From positions 233,506 through 297,505 of the forward strand of contig NOWV01000091.1 of NCBI GenBank assembly GCA_003344405.1: a stretch of 64,000 bases of DNA, given 5' to 3'. This document shows positions 11,241 through 24,600 of the stretch, piece after piece; the stretch's first letter is position 1; every line of letters starts with the position of its first letter. A program made the translations under genes and the position numbers. Below the pieces are notes generated by a model that had not been told where the DNA came from, did not search any database, and saw only the letters and a program-made list of their open reading frames with translations. This DNA comes from Trichoplax sp. H2. Taxonomy: Eukaryota; Placozoa; Uniplacotomia; Trichoplacea.

Positions 11241-14200
11241 TCAATACCCATTTATAATTTTACCTAAATGATGCTGCTCTTCTAGTAAGTTTGCTTCTGG
11301 TATCGTTGAAGAGATTCAATTTTGTCTATCTAATCCGAGCTGAAAGACTATCTCGAATAATAACTATACCTACAATCTTATATATCTTTGTAATAAATAT
11401 AGACGAATTGGGATATCTTTTCAGGGAACTCATAATTCTCAAAATAACGCGAACTGGAAGACTATATCGTACTGCTATGAAGAGTCTACAAGTATTGATC
11501 CAATTCAGGACGAGTTAAGTAAGTTAATAGCCACTTAAGATTACCCTCTATCCTCTGCTATCCTTAGGTATACTTCAAAATATCATCTAAACGAATCCGC
11601 CATTGAATCCATTACAAGAAAAATAACCGACTTTGTTTATAACGTTCAATATAATCATACGTTAAATGAGACTGAATAGATTGATTATCTCTAGGTTTCC
11701 ATTCTTATTAGCAGTAGGTTAAATTGATTTAGCGATCTTTTATATTGTTAATACGTCGAGTTATGGAATTAATGCCCAAAAATGTTGAATTCAATAGTTA
11801 ATAATTATTATCACCATCATTGTCAAGGTCAATAAGAATCGATTTTGTCTTTTTACCCCTTAGATTGCCAAGGGCTACTCTACTTTTACTCTTAGCTGTA
11901 TGCACGATGTATAGAGAGAAGACAACAAAGAAATACAGCTAATAACTTCCTCCGTGTTATTTTTAAATGCCTAATAGAAAAATGCGGTTAATAACTTCAT
12001 CCATGTTTGCTTTTCGATATCCGATATAATCGATACTACGACGATTAAATCATTTCTTCTTCAATTTGCTCTTCTAGTTCTCAGGGAAATGTCGAATATT
12101 AGCCTTTAGTCTACGCAAAAGTTTTTACTCATCTGCGAAGGATGAATATCTTTAGGAAAGTTAGCCTATACATGGCCCATCATCTAAAATCATTTAGCAG
12201 TTTCTTAAAGTTAATACATTTGAGATAGCTACTTATGTCATTTTTCTATTCTGAGCGACCAATTATTCCTGTCATTAGTAAAGTGTTCCACTATATTAGC
12301 AGATCTATCTTCTATTCCTACATTGATTTATTCCAGTTAAGTGTCTGTACCGATTGGGAAGTGCTCACTACTTTCATGCTAAATTATTCCTCTATGAAAA
12401 AGAGAAAGTAACAGCTAAATAATTTTTCCTTGCCTCCTTTATTAACCTTCTTTTAAATAACCAAGCACTTGCTACTGCTATGTATATAGTTTCATTTGGA
12501 TGGAGAAATGTATCAAATTTTGTTCGTTTTTGAAACAAAATGAGGAGATAGATACATTACTTGATATGGAGATTTAGCTTAGCAAGATCATATTAATTTT
12601 ACAACACTCAACGATCGATTTCATTGAAAAAGTAGCAAAGGTATAATCCGATTAGGTTATACTGAGTTTAAAATGATGTGACAAGATTAACATTGAAGGA
12701 AGAATTAAAACTGAAAGATGTTGATGAGTTCAACCACAGTCTGCAACGACCTTGGATATAAAGCAAAAATCATTTCGGTTACTTATAGACGTCAACATAC
12801 TATCAATAATATTTAATCCTATCTTCTTCAATGCCAATGGATTTTATCGTCATCATTTCTATTTTTTTGATACATCTAGACGATGATAAACTGGATTGTA
12901 GATAGAAGATTTTCTTTAGTTAATATTATAGTCACTATGAATAAAATTAAGATACAATGAACTGCTCTCGTTTAAACCCAAGATATTGGATACCGACAAT
13001 ATATACATTAAGAACTCAGATTATTTACAACTATCCAACCCGGAAATTATCCATGATGGAGAGGTAGCTCCATCTTAAGAGGTAATATTGATATTTCACT
13101 GGAATGTTCAACGCGATTGATTTATTCTAATTTATACGGTAATTATCCATCATTAATTTGGATTATAGACAGCAAAGATAGCATCGATTCAAGATAAAAA
13201 AAAGTTCGATTAGCTTTCAAATATTGACGTGAGTAAATTCTAATCAAGGCTGATCGCATCAATCGTAATCGATAGTAAATAGTTGACCATTGACACAACA
13301 AGTTGAGGCAAAAGAGTAAAGTTAAATGAAATAATGCTAACAGAATTGAAAGTTTCTCTGTATGCTGACAAAGATGAATTTGACAGTATGTAAAATTAGG
13401 GTTAATTGTGGTAGTGGCAGAATTAAAGCTCTAGAAATAAACCGATGCTATCAATTTGCTTAATGAGTGGGAAAACTTTCTTAGCGGAATAAAATCCTTT
13501 AAAATTAGTCAATAAAAGCTGAGACATCGAATTCACGGTTGAATACATAACAAGAGAGTGAGAAAATTTTGAAATAAATTGTGGGCTTATTTTGCGGAGA
13601 AAAGGGTTAAAGAATTTTAGCCAAACTCAATGTTCTCTGCTAGGTTAACATCGTGGCAATTTATATTAACTCCAGAAATGAATAAGTGGAAAAGAATTCA
13701 TATTGTCGACAGATTTATTACAGGGGGTAAAGTATTTTAATTATTAGCTCATTGTCCAAGACTAGAACCTTTACTCGAAATAGAATATTTCTTTAATAGG
13801 CGAAGAATGGCACCAAGAGTGATTTTTACTATCACTTCAGTAGAACATTGTTTCAAACGGATAAAAGAAAGGTTTCTATCACGAATTACAGATTGAAAAC
13901 TTGTACAGATTAGCGTCTCGGATTCAAGAATGAAGACCAATTATACGTAAATATATTATGAAGAACGGAGGATTGAATTTTTTTAACTTAAAACATGCTA
14001 CTCTTGACCATCTTCATCCCCTCATTATTGAATAAAGGTTGGAAAGAGGGTCGTCATGATAGCTGCCGTAATTATATTAGAAGTTGTTGTGATCTGATAT
14101 AGTCTTAATTAACGGTAAAGACATTATCACTTATCATCATTCTCTATGGCAATGTATCAAGATTGATTATTTTGCTTGACGCAGCTGATTTTATTGCTTA

Positions 14201-14545
14201 GTACTTTCATCAGCTATATATCAACGTTTATAATAGATGATTGTAGCTGATATAACGATGGGATGAGAGTAGCTACAATCTGATGTATTAGAGATAGTGA
14301 ACATTTCTAATCGTCATTATCCACCTTAACTGACCTAGATTCAATATTAAACTAATACGATTGATGACTACCATCGCTATGACAGTTGCAAGTTAAATCT
14401 TCGATATTTTTTAACAAATAGAAATGACTCCCTTTAATGTAATTGCAATCAGATATGGACCTAGCTGAAGGCAATATCGTTAATAAACATCATAAGCGAT
14501 CATGTAGTCATTTGGAAATTCAACTGGATGCAACTTGTGCTATTT
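11241..14545. other. Gene-poor region with decayed coding-like fragments
   Basis: No intact gene is visible. Several plus-strand fragments have protein-like composition but are soon stopped: a Leu/Ile/Arg-rich run at 11291-11518, one around 12970-13080, and an LRR-like run near 13600-13935. TACTGTA words are nearly absent. Confidence 0.45.
13590..13935 (+). pseudogene. Possible LRR/F-box-like gene remnant
   Basis: A plus-strand reading gives LTPEMNKWKRIHIVDRF, then a stop, then LLAHCPRLEPLLEIEYFF. The phrase L-x-x-HCPRLE-x-L is typical of cysteine-containing leucine-rich repeats in F-box/LRR proteins. Only one repeat is readable and stops interrupt it, so this is a suggestion based on a short motif. 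Confidence 0.2.
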
Positions 14546-15165
14546 CTCCATGCAGCCTTCCTATATTAAGGCTTATAACGCAATACTTTTTAGGGATATA
14601 TCCATCTGATTAGATAAATAATAAAGCTAAGCTAACAACTCGTTCGTCTATCTTCATTATCCACTCTATCTTGCGATCGATAAGTACTTCCTCAATCGAT
14701 TGAACCAAGGAATTACGGATGATATGGTTAATACATCTTCATGCAGCTAACCTCTATCAAGGCTCATACATGATGCTTTTTATATATGTATTCATCCAAT
14801 TACAGTAGATAAATAATAAAATTAAGCGAACAACTTGTTCATCTATACTCGATTATTCGTTCTATCTTGCGATCGAAAAAGTACTTCTTTAATCGATTGA
14901 ACCAGTAAATTAAGAATGGGATGATTAACAAAATCTGATAGAGAATGTAACTGAGTTCAAATTGATCTTCATGCAACCTTCCTATATCAAGACTCATAAC
15001 ATAATATATTTTATGGGTATAGATATCCAATTAGATAAATAATATGACCAAGCTAACAACTCGTTCGTCGATAATCATTATCCGTTCTATTTTTCGATCG
15101 AAAAAGTATTTCCTCAATCGCTTGAACCAGAGAATTAAGAATGAAATGATTAATGTAGTCTAGAG
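14546..15165. repeat. Tandem repeat, three units of about 190-230 bp
   Basis: Units begin near 14546, 14738 and 14967 with versions of CTTCATGCAGCCTTCCTATA. Each continues through AGATAAATAATA, GCTAACAACTCGTTCGTC, a TTGCGATCGA-AAAGTA block and CAATCGATTGAACCA. The third unit ends around 15165. Confidence 0.8.
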
Positions 15166-16060
15166 AAGAGTGCAATTCAGTTTAAATTGGCAAATATCAA
15201 ACGTTTGAAGACGATTAATATTCCTTAAAAGTACACAAATCGACAACAAAAAAATGAAGGTAGAATGTCTAGATGGAATGAACTTTGAAAGAAAGATGAA
15301 TGGTTCATGATTGCAAAAGATAAAAATTGACTATCTATTGGCAGAATACATAGAGCAGAAATGATGAAATTAAAATAGCAATCTAGTCTACTCACTTCCT
15401 TCCTGGTGAGAATAAAATCGTTTATGGTATTGATGGTTAGTAACTGTAAAGAGAACAAGAAATAGTCTTGTTGAAAATGATTTTCAAAACGTTGCCAGTC
15501 CAAAGCTTGGAGTAATGATCAAGTTTCGATCGATTATTGTAGTAATAACAGGGAAAATCCGTTGAAATAGCTTAATAGAATTGTAAGTGTAATGGATAAA
15601 AGTCTTTCAGGTTAGGATCGTTGCATCCTACTCGTCTTTCTCAACATGGAATGTGGGCTTCAATTGATAGCCAATCGACGTTATGAATAGCTCTTCTCGA
15701 TGTCGTAAAATAGAGAGTAACCACTATAGATAGAAGTTAATATCCAACAATCATAACAACAGGCAACATTTCAAAATAGTCCACTCATTTAATGCCTTCA
15801 ATGGGAGCCCAATATCTCAATCGATTCCTACTATTGATCAATTTGAATGTCGATGGTAAAAATAACGGCAATTGTGACATCATCTATTTGAACTTCCATG
15901 GCGGACAAAGGTTTATTTTGTCATTTAAATTATTTCCTAGCAACAATACTGACGTTCAATACTATACAAGTCGAGTAGTATTTATTTCGATCATGGCTAA
16001 CATCAAGACCTAATTAGACCTAGTATAGTATACATTAATTAGGCAAAGAGTAGATGGAAA
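15166..16060. other. Gene-free region
   Basis: Only isolated short frames are present: 63-92 codons, for example 15225-15503 on the minus strand and 15792-16013 on the plus strand. They have no splice context and no family resemblance I can name. Confidence 0.5.
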
Positions 16061-16960
16061 GGTGTATCTTGATAATGATTTATTATTGTTTTCATCTTTC
16101 ATTTCAATCACAGGTGATTGATAGTCTACTATTTTCTATATCATAAGAGCTGATAAGGCCTCGATATTAGATATGATCTGTCATATATGGATTGGGTAAA
16201 AGGTTAATCGAGGAGTATAATTGCAAGATAAGTTATTATTTGATCTTTCATTACAGTCGTTAGACATTGAGTGGAAACTATTTTCTAGGTCAGTATGGAG
16301 GAAGACTTGATAAAGTCTTGATATGGGACATGAATTGGGCAACCAGTTCAAGTAGAGATCTATTTTAATGATCATTTATTGTTATTTTCATCTTTCATTG
16401 CAATCGTTAGCGATTGATAGTCTAACGTTTCCCTTAAAGATAATTGATTACCGTTGTCATTCATTGAAGCCGTTAGAGATTGGATGTCAGCTATTTTCTT
16501 GATCAGCATATTGAAAGACTCGACAAGGTCTTGATATTGGATGTCTATCATGCATGAATTAGGTAAACAGTTAATGCAGAAATACATTTAAATGATCATT
16601 TATTATTATTTTCATCTAGTATTGCAATGGTCAGCGATTGATAGTCTAGCATTTTCATTTCAACACGTCGAGAGAGTTGATTCGATCTTCCTATTCGACA
16701 TAAAGGCAATTTTTTGGTAATGGTTTATTGTTGTTTTCATCTTTCATTGCAATCATGAGTGGCTGATGGACTACTATTTTGTGTATCAGCATATACATTA
16801 AACGAATGGTTAAGATCTGGTATTCGTCAAAGTATATCATACATTAATTATTAATTAGGTAAAGAGTTAACATGAAATTATTTTGATGCTGATTTTTTCT
16901 TCATCTTCCATTACAATTATCATTGATTGATAGTCTGTCATTTCTTTATTAGTGTGCTAA
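16060..16960. repeat. Diverged repeat block with unit of roughly 130-200 bp
   Basis: Seven imperfect copies start near 16080, 16230, 16375, 16450, 16595, 16725 and 16885. The shared core is TTTATTGTTTTCATCTTTCA-TTGCAATC, then GATTGATAGTCTA-CATTTTC. Some copies carry an extension with GACTTGATAAGGTCTTGATAT. Spacing is irregular, so the array is old or built from two subunits. Confidence 0.7.
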
Positions 16961-18719
16961 AGAGTCACAACTGTATTGAAATAATATAGTTGTAGTTCTC
17001 AATTGAAATCGATTGCATCAAATATAAAAAAAATTGGATTTAATGGCTAAAACTGCAATCCCACCGACATGATCATTACCTAGGCTAAGACAACATTCTG
17101 CAATTGTTCTGTTTTCTCCATCTGATATGATCAACATACAATTTTAATAATAACGACTGGTTTTGTTTCGTTTTGAACAATATAACACTTTTCTATCCTT
17201 TTCATTGCTCCTAGGAAGAAATGAATAATTCATTTTGTCAATTTAGCCAACTGGTCATTAATTTTATATTGTATAACCAGTATCGATATTATCCATATTA
17301 GAATGAATGCAATATCAGGTGTTTTAATGCGATCAAATCTAGCTAAAAATTAGTCTTATCAACTCTAAAGAATTTCGACACAATTTAAGGGAAAGAAATA
17401 ATAGTCATTAACGTCTTGTTAGCCTTGTTATATCTGAATCAGAGGAAAGACTTGATAAATAGGATGATGTTGAAACAAAATGAACTTTTTTCAAAATTTT
17501 AGTGCGCGTACAGTAAAGTGAGCCAAATAAAAATGGATTAAAATAGTACTCACTACAGTAGTAGCTTCAACTACGAGGCATGTGATCATGATTATTCTGA
17601 TTCTCTTGCTGGATAATCTGAAATTGAGAAATAAAGACTGGCCAATGCATGAGCTATTATAGATTATACCTTATCCATTAAAAATACCAACGGATACGAT
17701 AATTACCATTTTTTTTATCTAATTTAGAAATTAAGCAACTTAATCTGCTGAATGATTTATGACTTTGCAGTTGTATTTTGTACTGGCTTACATTCATTAA
17801 TAGTAATAGCTTGATAATTAAATGAAGTTAGAAATCTTGTAAAGGATTTAATGAAGTAATCTCCTATATATTTTTCAGTGATGATGATAAAATGATAGTA
17901 AAAATTCGTAACAATGTATTTCTCGTTTAATGTCATAAAAAAATAGCCGAGCTCACTTTTATGTAATCGTTGAATTTATTTAAAATAAAAGTTAAGCATG
18001 TCATATTGATTTAGTAGACAGGTGAGTTTGATTTAATTAAGGGCCGAATTGTTGCTAGAAACAAATGGAAACAGTTTGAGAGATTTGTAGTATTTACAAT
18101 TAATTCGAAGTTCGATGCTTATATACAGATAATAGCTAGGGCGAAATCGATTATAGTGATACTTTGGTTTACACAGTATTAAATTAAACATGTTTTTCGC
18201 CTCTACGTATTGTAATAGGCTTTCCTGATGGTTACATACTGTATATACTTTTAAGGATTCATAGATTCTATGGAAAGATTTTTAATAATTTCATTATAAA
18301 ATGTTGAAAGTAGTAAGATAGATATAACGATATTAAGAACATTTTTAGTGAATATGAAAAATGTTTTCAAACGAATTATGGTAGGTATTACCGTTAATTG
18401 TCGAATTTATAATTAAATTTCAAGTAATTAAGGTCACAACGATAGCTTTTATCACTATTATCAAAATTATGTTTACGTGTATTTACTAGCAGGTTCCGGA
18501 TAGTTAATAAATTATGATATAAGGTATCGATTTGGCTGGTCATATGGAAGATTTCTAAGAGATTCAATTTGATCAGCTAACAATATAGATGAACGATAGG
18601 CATCTATACTAGCGGCCTATTTATATAAGAACCATAAATAAGGATATTTTATATTGATAATTGTTAAGTTATATCATTACGGAATTGCTTTCAATGTATT
18701 ATAACACAAAATGAATCAT
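16961..18719. other. Gene-free AT-rich region
   Basis: I see no exons, RNA genes or clear repeats here. Confidence 0.5.
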
Positions 18720-20085
18720 ATTCAGTTTTAGATGATAAAATTGATGCTGTCATAGCAATGATTTTTGCGGGTATAATTTTACAAGTAGATCTTATTCTGC
18801 AGTGACTTTTTCCATTCCAATGGCTTTTGAATTGATAGCTTAAAACATTACTTTTAATGTACTATTTGATAAGGTTATTCCACATTAAATTTTAGATCAC
18901 AAAATGGATGCAGTCATAACGATCATTTTTGCTAGTATAGCTTGCAAGGCTATTTTACATTAATATTTATCTTTATAGTGGTTATTTTCAAACTGAAGTT
19001 TGATACCGCTGTCGTTTCAATTACCGCTATGAATTTTCAATTTTATCGATTGATGATGAGTAGTATCATTTTATACTATAAAATGCACTGTACTATTGAA
19101 TAAATATACTATGTTGATGATAGAATAGAGGATAAAGCATCATAAAAGGTAAAAAATAAGGCAATTTAGCGTAATTTATGACGGAGAAATTAGCGATAAC
19201 TATTCAAAGACCGCTTAATGAGCTTACAGCATTCTAGTATGTATTTAGAATTGAATTGAAATTGGATACCATTATCGTTTCGATTTATCCTCTCGAACTT
19301 TAAAGTTCATCGATTATGGAAATGATGGGATAATGGAATAGAAAATTCAATACTTAACGTTCATCGTATAGAACTATCGAAAAAAAATACTCTGTCAAGG
19401 ATAGAGTGCAGAATAGTGTCGAAACAGAAAGCAATGGCACTGTATCTACTTTACTACAACGACCATGCTTGTCAATTTTACTTGTGTATCCGACTATCTG
19501 TGTGTGGATAGCAATGTTGGGACAAAACATGTACGCCTATAGACACCATTATACAAGAATACTGTACAGTATAGGATATATAAATGTGTTCTATAACATA
19601 TACATAGACAATACAGCTTATACTTTCATTTAAATTCGATATTCTTATTGTTGCAATTTATCCTTTTAAATTTTAAGTTTTATTCATTGTGCAAGTGATG
19701 AAAGCTAAAATGGAATACTATGAACTCCACTCACTATTGAAAAGATGCTTCGTAAACGATAGAGAGAATCAAGTGTTGAAACAGAAAGAAATACAGTAGT
19801 ATATGCTTTGCTTTGAAGACTATTCTGGTAACGTATCCTGTTCTATCTCACGAGTCTACGAGCAAGTTACTTATAAACAACATACGAGTATCCATCCCTT
19901 AATAAACAATAACGCTGTACAGTCTATACGTACAACGGCTATCCTTGTCATTTTATTTCAATGGCCTGTATATTTACTTTTCAATTTGGACATCAGTATT
20001 GCTGCAATGAATCGTTTTCAATTTTTCAATTTCATCCATTGTGGAAATGATCAATAATCAATCCCAATTTAACAGCATGAAATTC
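18720..20085. repeat. Diverged long-period repeats
   Basis: Two related stretches start near 18715 and 18890 and share TTTTAGAT-A-AAAATGGATGCAGTCATA. A second family recurs near 18998, 19265, 19630 and 19985. Its copies show an A/TTTGGATAC-ATTATCGTTTC-like opening, then AATTTTCAATTTTATCGATT and a GGAAATGATG-like end. The period of the second family is about 270-370 bp. Confidence 0.6.
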
Positions 20086-20393
20086 ACTTACTAGTAGCTG
20101 CAGAGTACCGTATGGTACCCCTCAAGAACTCCGCTAATGATAGAGGTGGAGAATAAGCCTGGTCAAGAACGTGTCTGCACTGATCAATTCTTTGCTAAAA
20201 CTATTCAACTCATGATGCATATTTATCTGAACTCATCTACAAAGTTTCGCTTCATTTAATCAACGTTTACTATACAGAAATAGTACTGTGCGAGTATATA
20301 TATATACGTGATGAGGATCATTTTCGCTTATGGTCGATTTTACTCTATCAATCCTGAACAATTCAAACTAAAATAGATGTTTTGTCCAGCTTA

Positions 20394-21230
20394 TTAATAA
20401 TTTGTATCGTTCGATTTCAATTTTTGAACAAGATAGAGCTGAATGCTAGGATGAAGTAAAATTGTAATAAATTGTACGCCAAGGTACATGATCATGAACA
20501 ATTTTGTATTAGTCGATTTCAGTTTTTGAATAAGATTGAGTTGAATGCTGCGATGAAGTAAAGTCATTGTACCCGTATAATGAATTGTACGCAGAGGTAC
20601 ATGGTGATGAACAATTTTGCATTGGTCGATTTCAATTTTTGAATAAGATTGAGTTGAATGCTGCCATGAAGTAAAATTATTGTACCCGTATAATGAATTG
20701 TACGTGGAGATGCGTGATGATGAACAATTTTGCATTGCTCGATTTCAGTTTTTGAACAAGATTAAGTTGAATACTGCGATGAAGTAAAATCGTAATGGAT
20801 TGTATACTAAGGTGCATGATGATAAAACGATTTTGCATTGGTCGATTTCAGTTTTTGAATAAGATTGAGTTGAATGCTGCCATGAAGTAAAATTATTGTA
20901 CCCGTATAATGAATTGTACGCGGAGATGCGTGATGATGAACAATTTTGCATTGCTCGATTTCAGTTTTTGAACAAGATTAAGTTGAATACTGCGATGAAG
21001 TCAAATCGTAATGGATTGTATACTAAGGTGCATGATGATAAAACGATTTTGCATTGGTCGATTTCAGTTTTTGAATAAGATTGAGTTGAATGCTGCCATG
21101 AAGTAAAATTATTGTACCCGTATAATGAATTGTACGCGGAGGTGCATGATGATGAACAATTTTGCATTGCTCGATTTCAGTTTTTGAACAAGATTGAGTT
21201 GAATGCTACGATGAAGTCCAATTGCACACT
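20394..21230. repeat. Tandem repeat of about 108 bp with higher-order dimer structure
   Basis: Eight copies carry the core GATTTCAGTTTTTGAA at about 20412, 20515, 20628, 20738, 20842, 20957, 21060 and 21173. Two kinds alternate: a ~103-bp type A (AACAAGATTAAGTTGAATAC and TCGTAATGGATTGTATACTA) and a ~113-bp type B (AATAAGATTGAGTTGAATGC and TTATTGTACCCGTATAATGA). The order is A B B A B A B A, and the last A-B pairs form near-identical dimers about 218 bp long. Minus-strand frames at 20394-20735, 20745-20951 and 20961-21167 are repeats of each other and only mirror the array; I do not call them genes. Confidence 0.92.
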
Positions 21231-21337
21231 GAGGTACTTGATCGGCATCCTTTCTTGCAACATAAAGTCAGTGAATTTATTATTTATCTGAATTTTGACC
21301 TAGGTCCATATACGACGCATGTAGAGACGTATACAAG

Positions 21338-21410
21338 ACCAGTGTCGGGAGCCTAGAGGTTTTGTCCTTTACCTGTATGGCCGAGAAGGTCGGCCATATT
21401 GGACACTGGT
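21338..21410. other. Nested hairpin element
   Basis: Outer arms ACCAGTGTC (21338-21346) and GACACTGGT (21402-21410) are exact reverse complements. Inside lies a strong stem, ATGGCCGA (21377-21384) with TCGGCCAT (21390-21397) around a five-base GAAGG loop. It is much more GC-rich than its surroundings. It could be the end of a small mobile element or a structured transcript; nothing decides this. Confidence 0.6.
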
Positions 21411-21414
21411 AAAG

Positions 21415-21470
21415 TATTGTATATATACAATATTGTAGTGGACGTTTAATAAATAAATAAATATTTATTT
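21415..21470. repeat. Two perfect AT-rich palindromes
   Basis: TATTGTATATATACAATA (21415-21432) and AAATAAATATTTATTT (21455-21470) are perfect palindromes immediately right of the nested hairpin. Confidence 0.85.
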
Positions 21471-21663
21471 TTTATTCCACGATGATGTCATTTTTTCTAT
21501 GATCTCAAGACTTGTTAAGGTAGATTAAGCAGAAATTACTTAACTGGAAAAAAGTAGCTAATAGCATTTGCTGCATTCATTTTTGCCCATAGTGGCCATA
21601 GAAATAAATAAATCTTTTTTTTTTCACGATGATGTCATTTTTTCTATGATCTCAACACTTGTT
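21450..21663. repeat. Direct repeat, two copies about 150 bp apart
   Basis: Copy 1 (about 21450-21517) and copy 2 (about 21601-21663) both run from an AAATAAATAAAT start through a T-rich stretch to CACGATGATGTCATTTTTTC, TATGATCTCAA and ACTTGTT, with a few substitutions. They flank a unique ~80-bp segment. Confidence 0.85.
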
Positions 21664-24600
21664 CAATGTACTGTACGTTGGCCATAGAATGCTGTGCTAG
21701 TACAGTACTGTCAATCTGTATTATACTGTAGAATCCATTTTTGAAGGACATTGCAAGTGACAAATTGATGCCAAAACAGGTCACGACCACTGTAAAGTGA
21801 CATCACAAATGCCTCTCGTACCAGGTGACCAAGGATTGGCTACCCATCATGCATTCCGGTTTTGACACCATCCCTTTGTCTTGACAATGGAAGCTTGAAT
21901 GCAAAGAGACGGCCGTACCTGAGTAGTCCACTTGTTTACTATAGTATTTCTACAGTGTACAGTACGCTAGCAGCAGAGTCTTTCTCTTGTGTCTTACAGT
22001 AGCATACTGTAGGGCGCAGTGGGAAAACAATCACGGCTTTTGTATCTGCATGAGTGAAAATCAATTTCAGTTGGGGAATCCATCTACATGTATTTCAGGT
22101 TTTGTGGTACAGTAGATTGATTGGAGACCAAAGTCAATCGACAACACTAATTAATAATCGGTTAAGGCACCTATCGTCATTGGAAAGTGGAGGTAAGATT
22201 GTACAGGACTCGTTTCTATTTTGTTGTTATCGTTGATAACGTCACTGTGCAAGGGTACATGTTGTCGCCGTTCGTGTTGATCCCTTTGGTTCAAGTTGAG
22301 AATGAGTTAATTCAGTCTTCATAAAATATAAGGAAGAGTCATCTTGAACGGATTCATTCCTTTCACAAACTGCAGTATAACAGTGTACAGTATATCCTGA
22401 GTGCTTTTTGATCTTGACACTGTGTAGGATAGGACTGAATCAATGATACTATTTGTGCTACCGGATTACTGTACAGCTTTTCTTTTCACATCATCCAACT
22501 GCTGTAAAATAATATCAATTCATTAACGTAGAATGGATCAATCCATCGGCGCAAGAGTTTACCCACCACAATTATCCTATCATGTATTTTATTAATGGTA
22601 CATCCAGTTGAAAGGATGAGCGTTACTGCTAGTTGTGATCCACGTCATCAATTTACATTAACTTAAGCGTCTATCTAGTAGTTTTTATTTTATTCATTTT
22701 ATTCAATGACTCAGTCTTCACACTTGAACATCGAGAGTAGAAATGCGATGATGGATGGATACTCGCCCTAGCAATATCGACAAAAAATGGAACTGAGTTA
22801 TCCTTGATTCTTGCCAAAATCCAAGAATATTGAGATGAACGACAACGTTAACCCTCGATGTCCTTGACCAAAACATTGCTAATTAATCAATAATTTTTTT
22901 TTTTGGGGGGGGGGGGTTTCGGCCTGTACTGTCTTTACTGTACTTTACATCACCGGTATGTCCAGAATTTATTTGTTTACTTTACTTTAGGATATTCCCT
23001 TTTAGAATAATAAAATCAGTGGACTGTATTGTACACTCGTCAGTAGTCTATATCGTACGTGTAGCTGCCTGGAGGTATCCGCGTGGCAGTATGGAAATGA
23101 ATTCGGTACAGTACGCTGCACTGTAGAATTCTGTTTTTCTGAGCTACAGTTGGTACTGTACACTGTAGGCATGACTCACCCGCCATTCCTCTGCAGCGGA
23201 TTGAGTGACATTATTTTTGCCAACGACTAGTGCTGCGATTAGCGTTGTACTCTACTTCATGAATCGATAGCAAAAGTAATGTCGCCCCGTGGCTATTTTC
23301 CTACTATATCGTTCAGAAGTGGTTTTTCAAAACTGAGCCACAAGCGCTTTGCATACACCTGGCTGTAAACGGTTATTTCATAGCAAGCCTGATGACAGTA
23401 TACTATAGAATAATCTACCACTACCGTACCTAGTGAAATTGGACTCTTTTTGAAAGCAATCGAAAGTTTAAAAAGAATCCTGTACAAAATGATCATTGCA
23501 TGATGAAATGGATGCGACTTTTACAGCCAATAGTTTATATCTAATTTATATCCATTCTAGTGCTTCTACTTTTCCTCCTCAATACAGTACATCACTGCTA
23601 TCGTACAGGTTGCCTTGGCAATTTTATAATCTCCATTGATGGTATCAGAATGCAATATACAAATATGCATGTTGCTCTGTAATGAAAATAGTTCATTCGA
23701 TTACAACATCTTACATGGTAAACACTGTTAAATGCCCTCTTCATTTACTATTAAAATAGACGTATAGACCTTGATATACTGTCCATCATGCAACACATAC
23801 TTCATAGGCCACAGCAGTGTGTGATATACAGTACTGTTCGATTCGCACGGCAGATTGAGGCGAAAAATAGTTCTACCCGACTTTCCAACGCCTATCTTCG
23901 TTATGGATAGGATAATCAACTTGAACTTGCGCCATCTTGGGAATATTACTTTACTGCATACTGGATACCGTAGTCATAAGAAGAGCGTAATTGATCAGAC
24001 CGATGTATTTGTTTACAAAAGTACGATTACTCATAGTTGAGCCTTTATAGAACCAATGTTATAAATGGCCCGTAACTGCACAACCTACTGAACATATTGG
24101 GCTTACACGGTGTTAATTCAAGTAAATGGCAACGGTATTGATTTACCCTCGTGTAATTCCTTTTAGATGCCAATGAAACTGCATTTCAATGACATTGGCT
24201 CTATCACACTCCGTAGCATTTCGATAACTAACTACTGTAATTATCGCTTCACGATTGCAACTTTCCTTCATTACACAACGACAAGTATTAAAGATAGTTT
24301 CACGGTATTACTGGTCATAAGATTCAATTCTGAATTATTTTTTACAAGGCGTAGTCAATAGGGAAAGGAGCAGAAGAAAGTATGTAATAAATTCCGTTAA
24401 TATGATGCAATACCCACGTATTAATTAAATTAAGTGTAAAAATCTATGATGTGATAGTTTCGTAAATCTCTAGTAATTCAGTTATACCCACCATCAAGTT
24501 AAGACAATCGGCTACGTACTTAGCATTACTAATTCTTTAGAAAAATATTATTATTATTATAACTAATTAACGAATTCTACGCCAATAATATGCATACTAC

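Noticed and set aside
20394-21167. Three minus-strand frames encoding near-identical 68-113-residue peptides
   Set aside because: They follow the satellite period exactly, so their similarity comes from the repeat. There is no start context or conservation that would favour coding.
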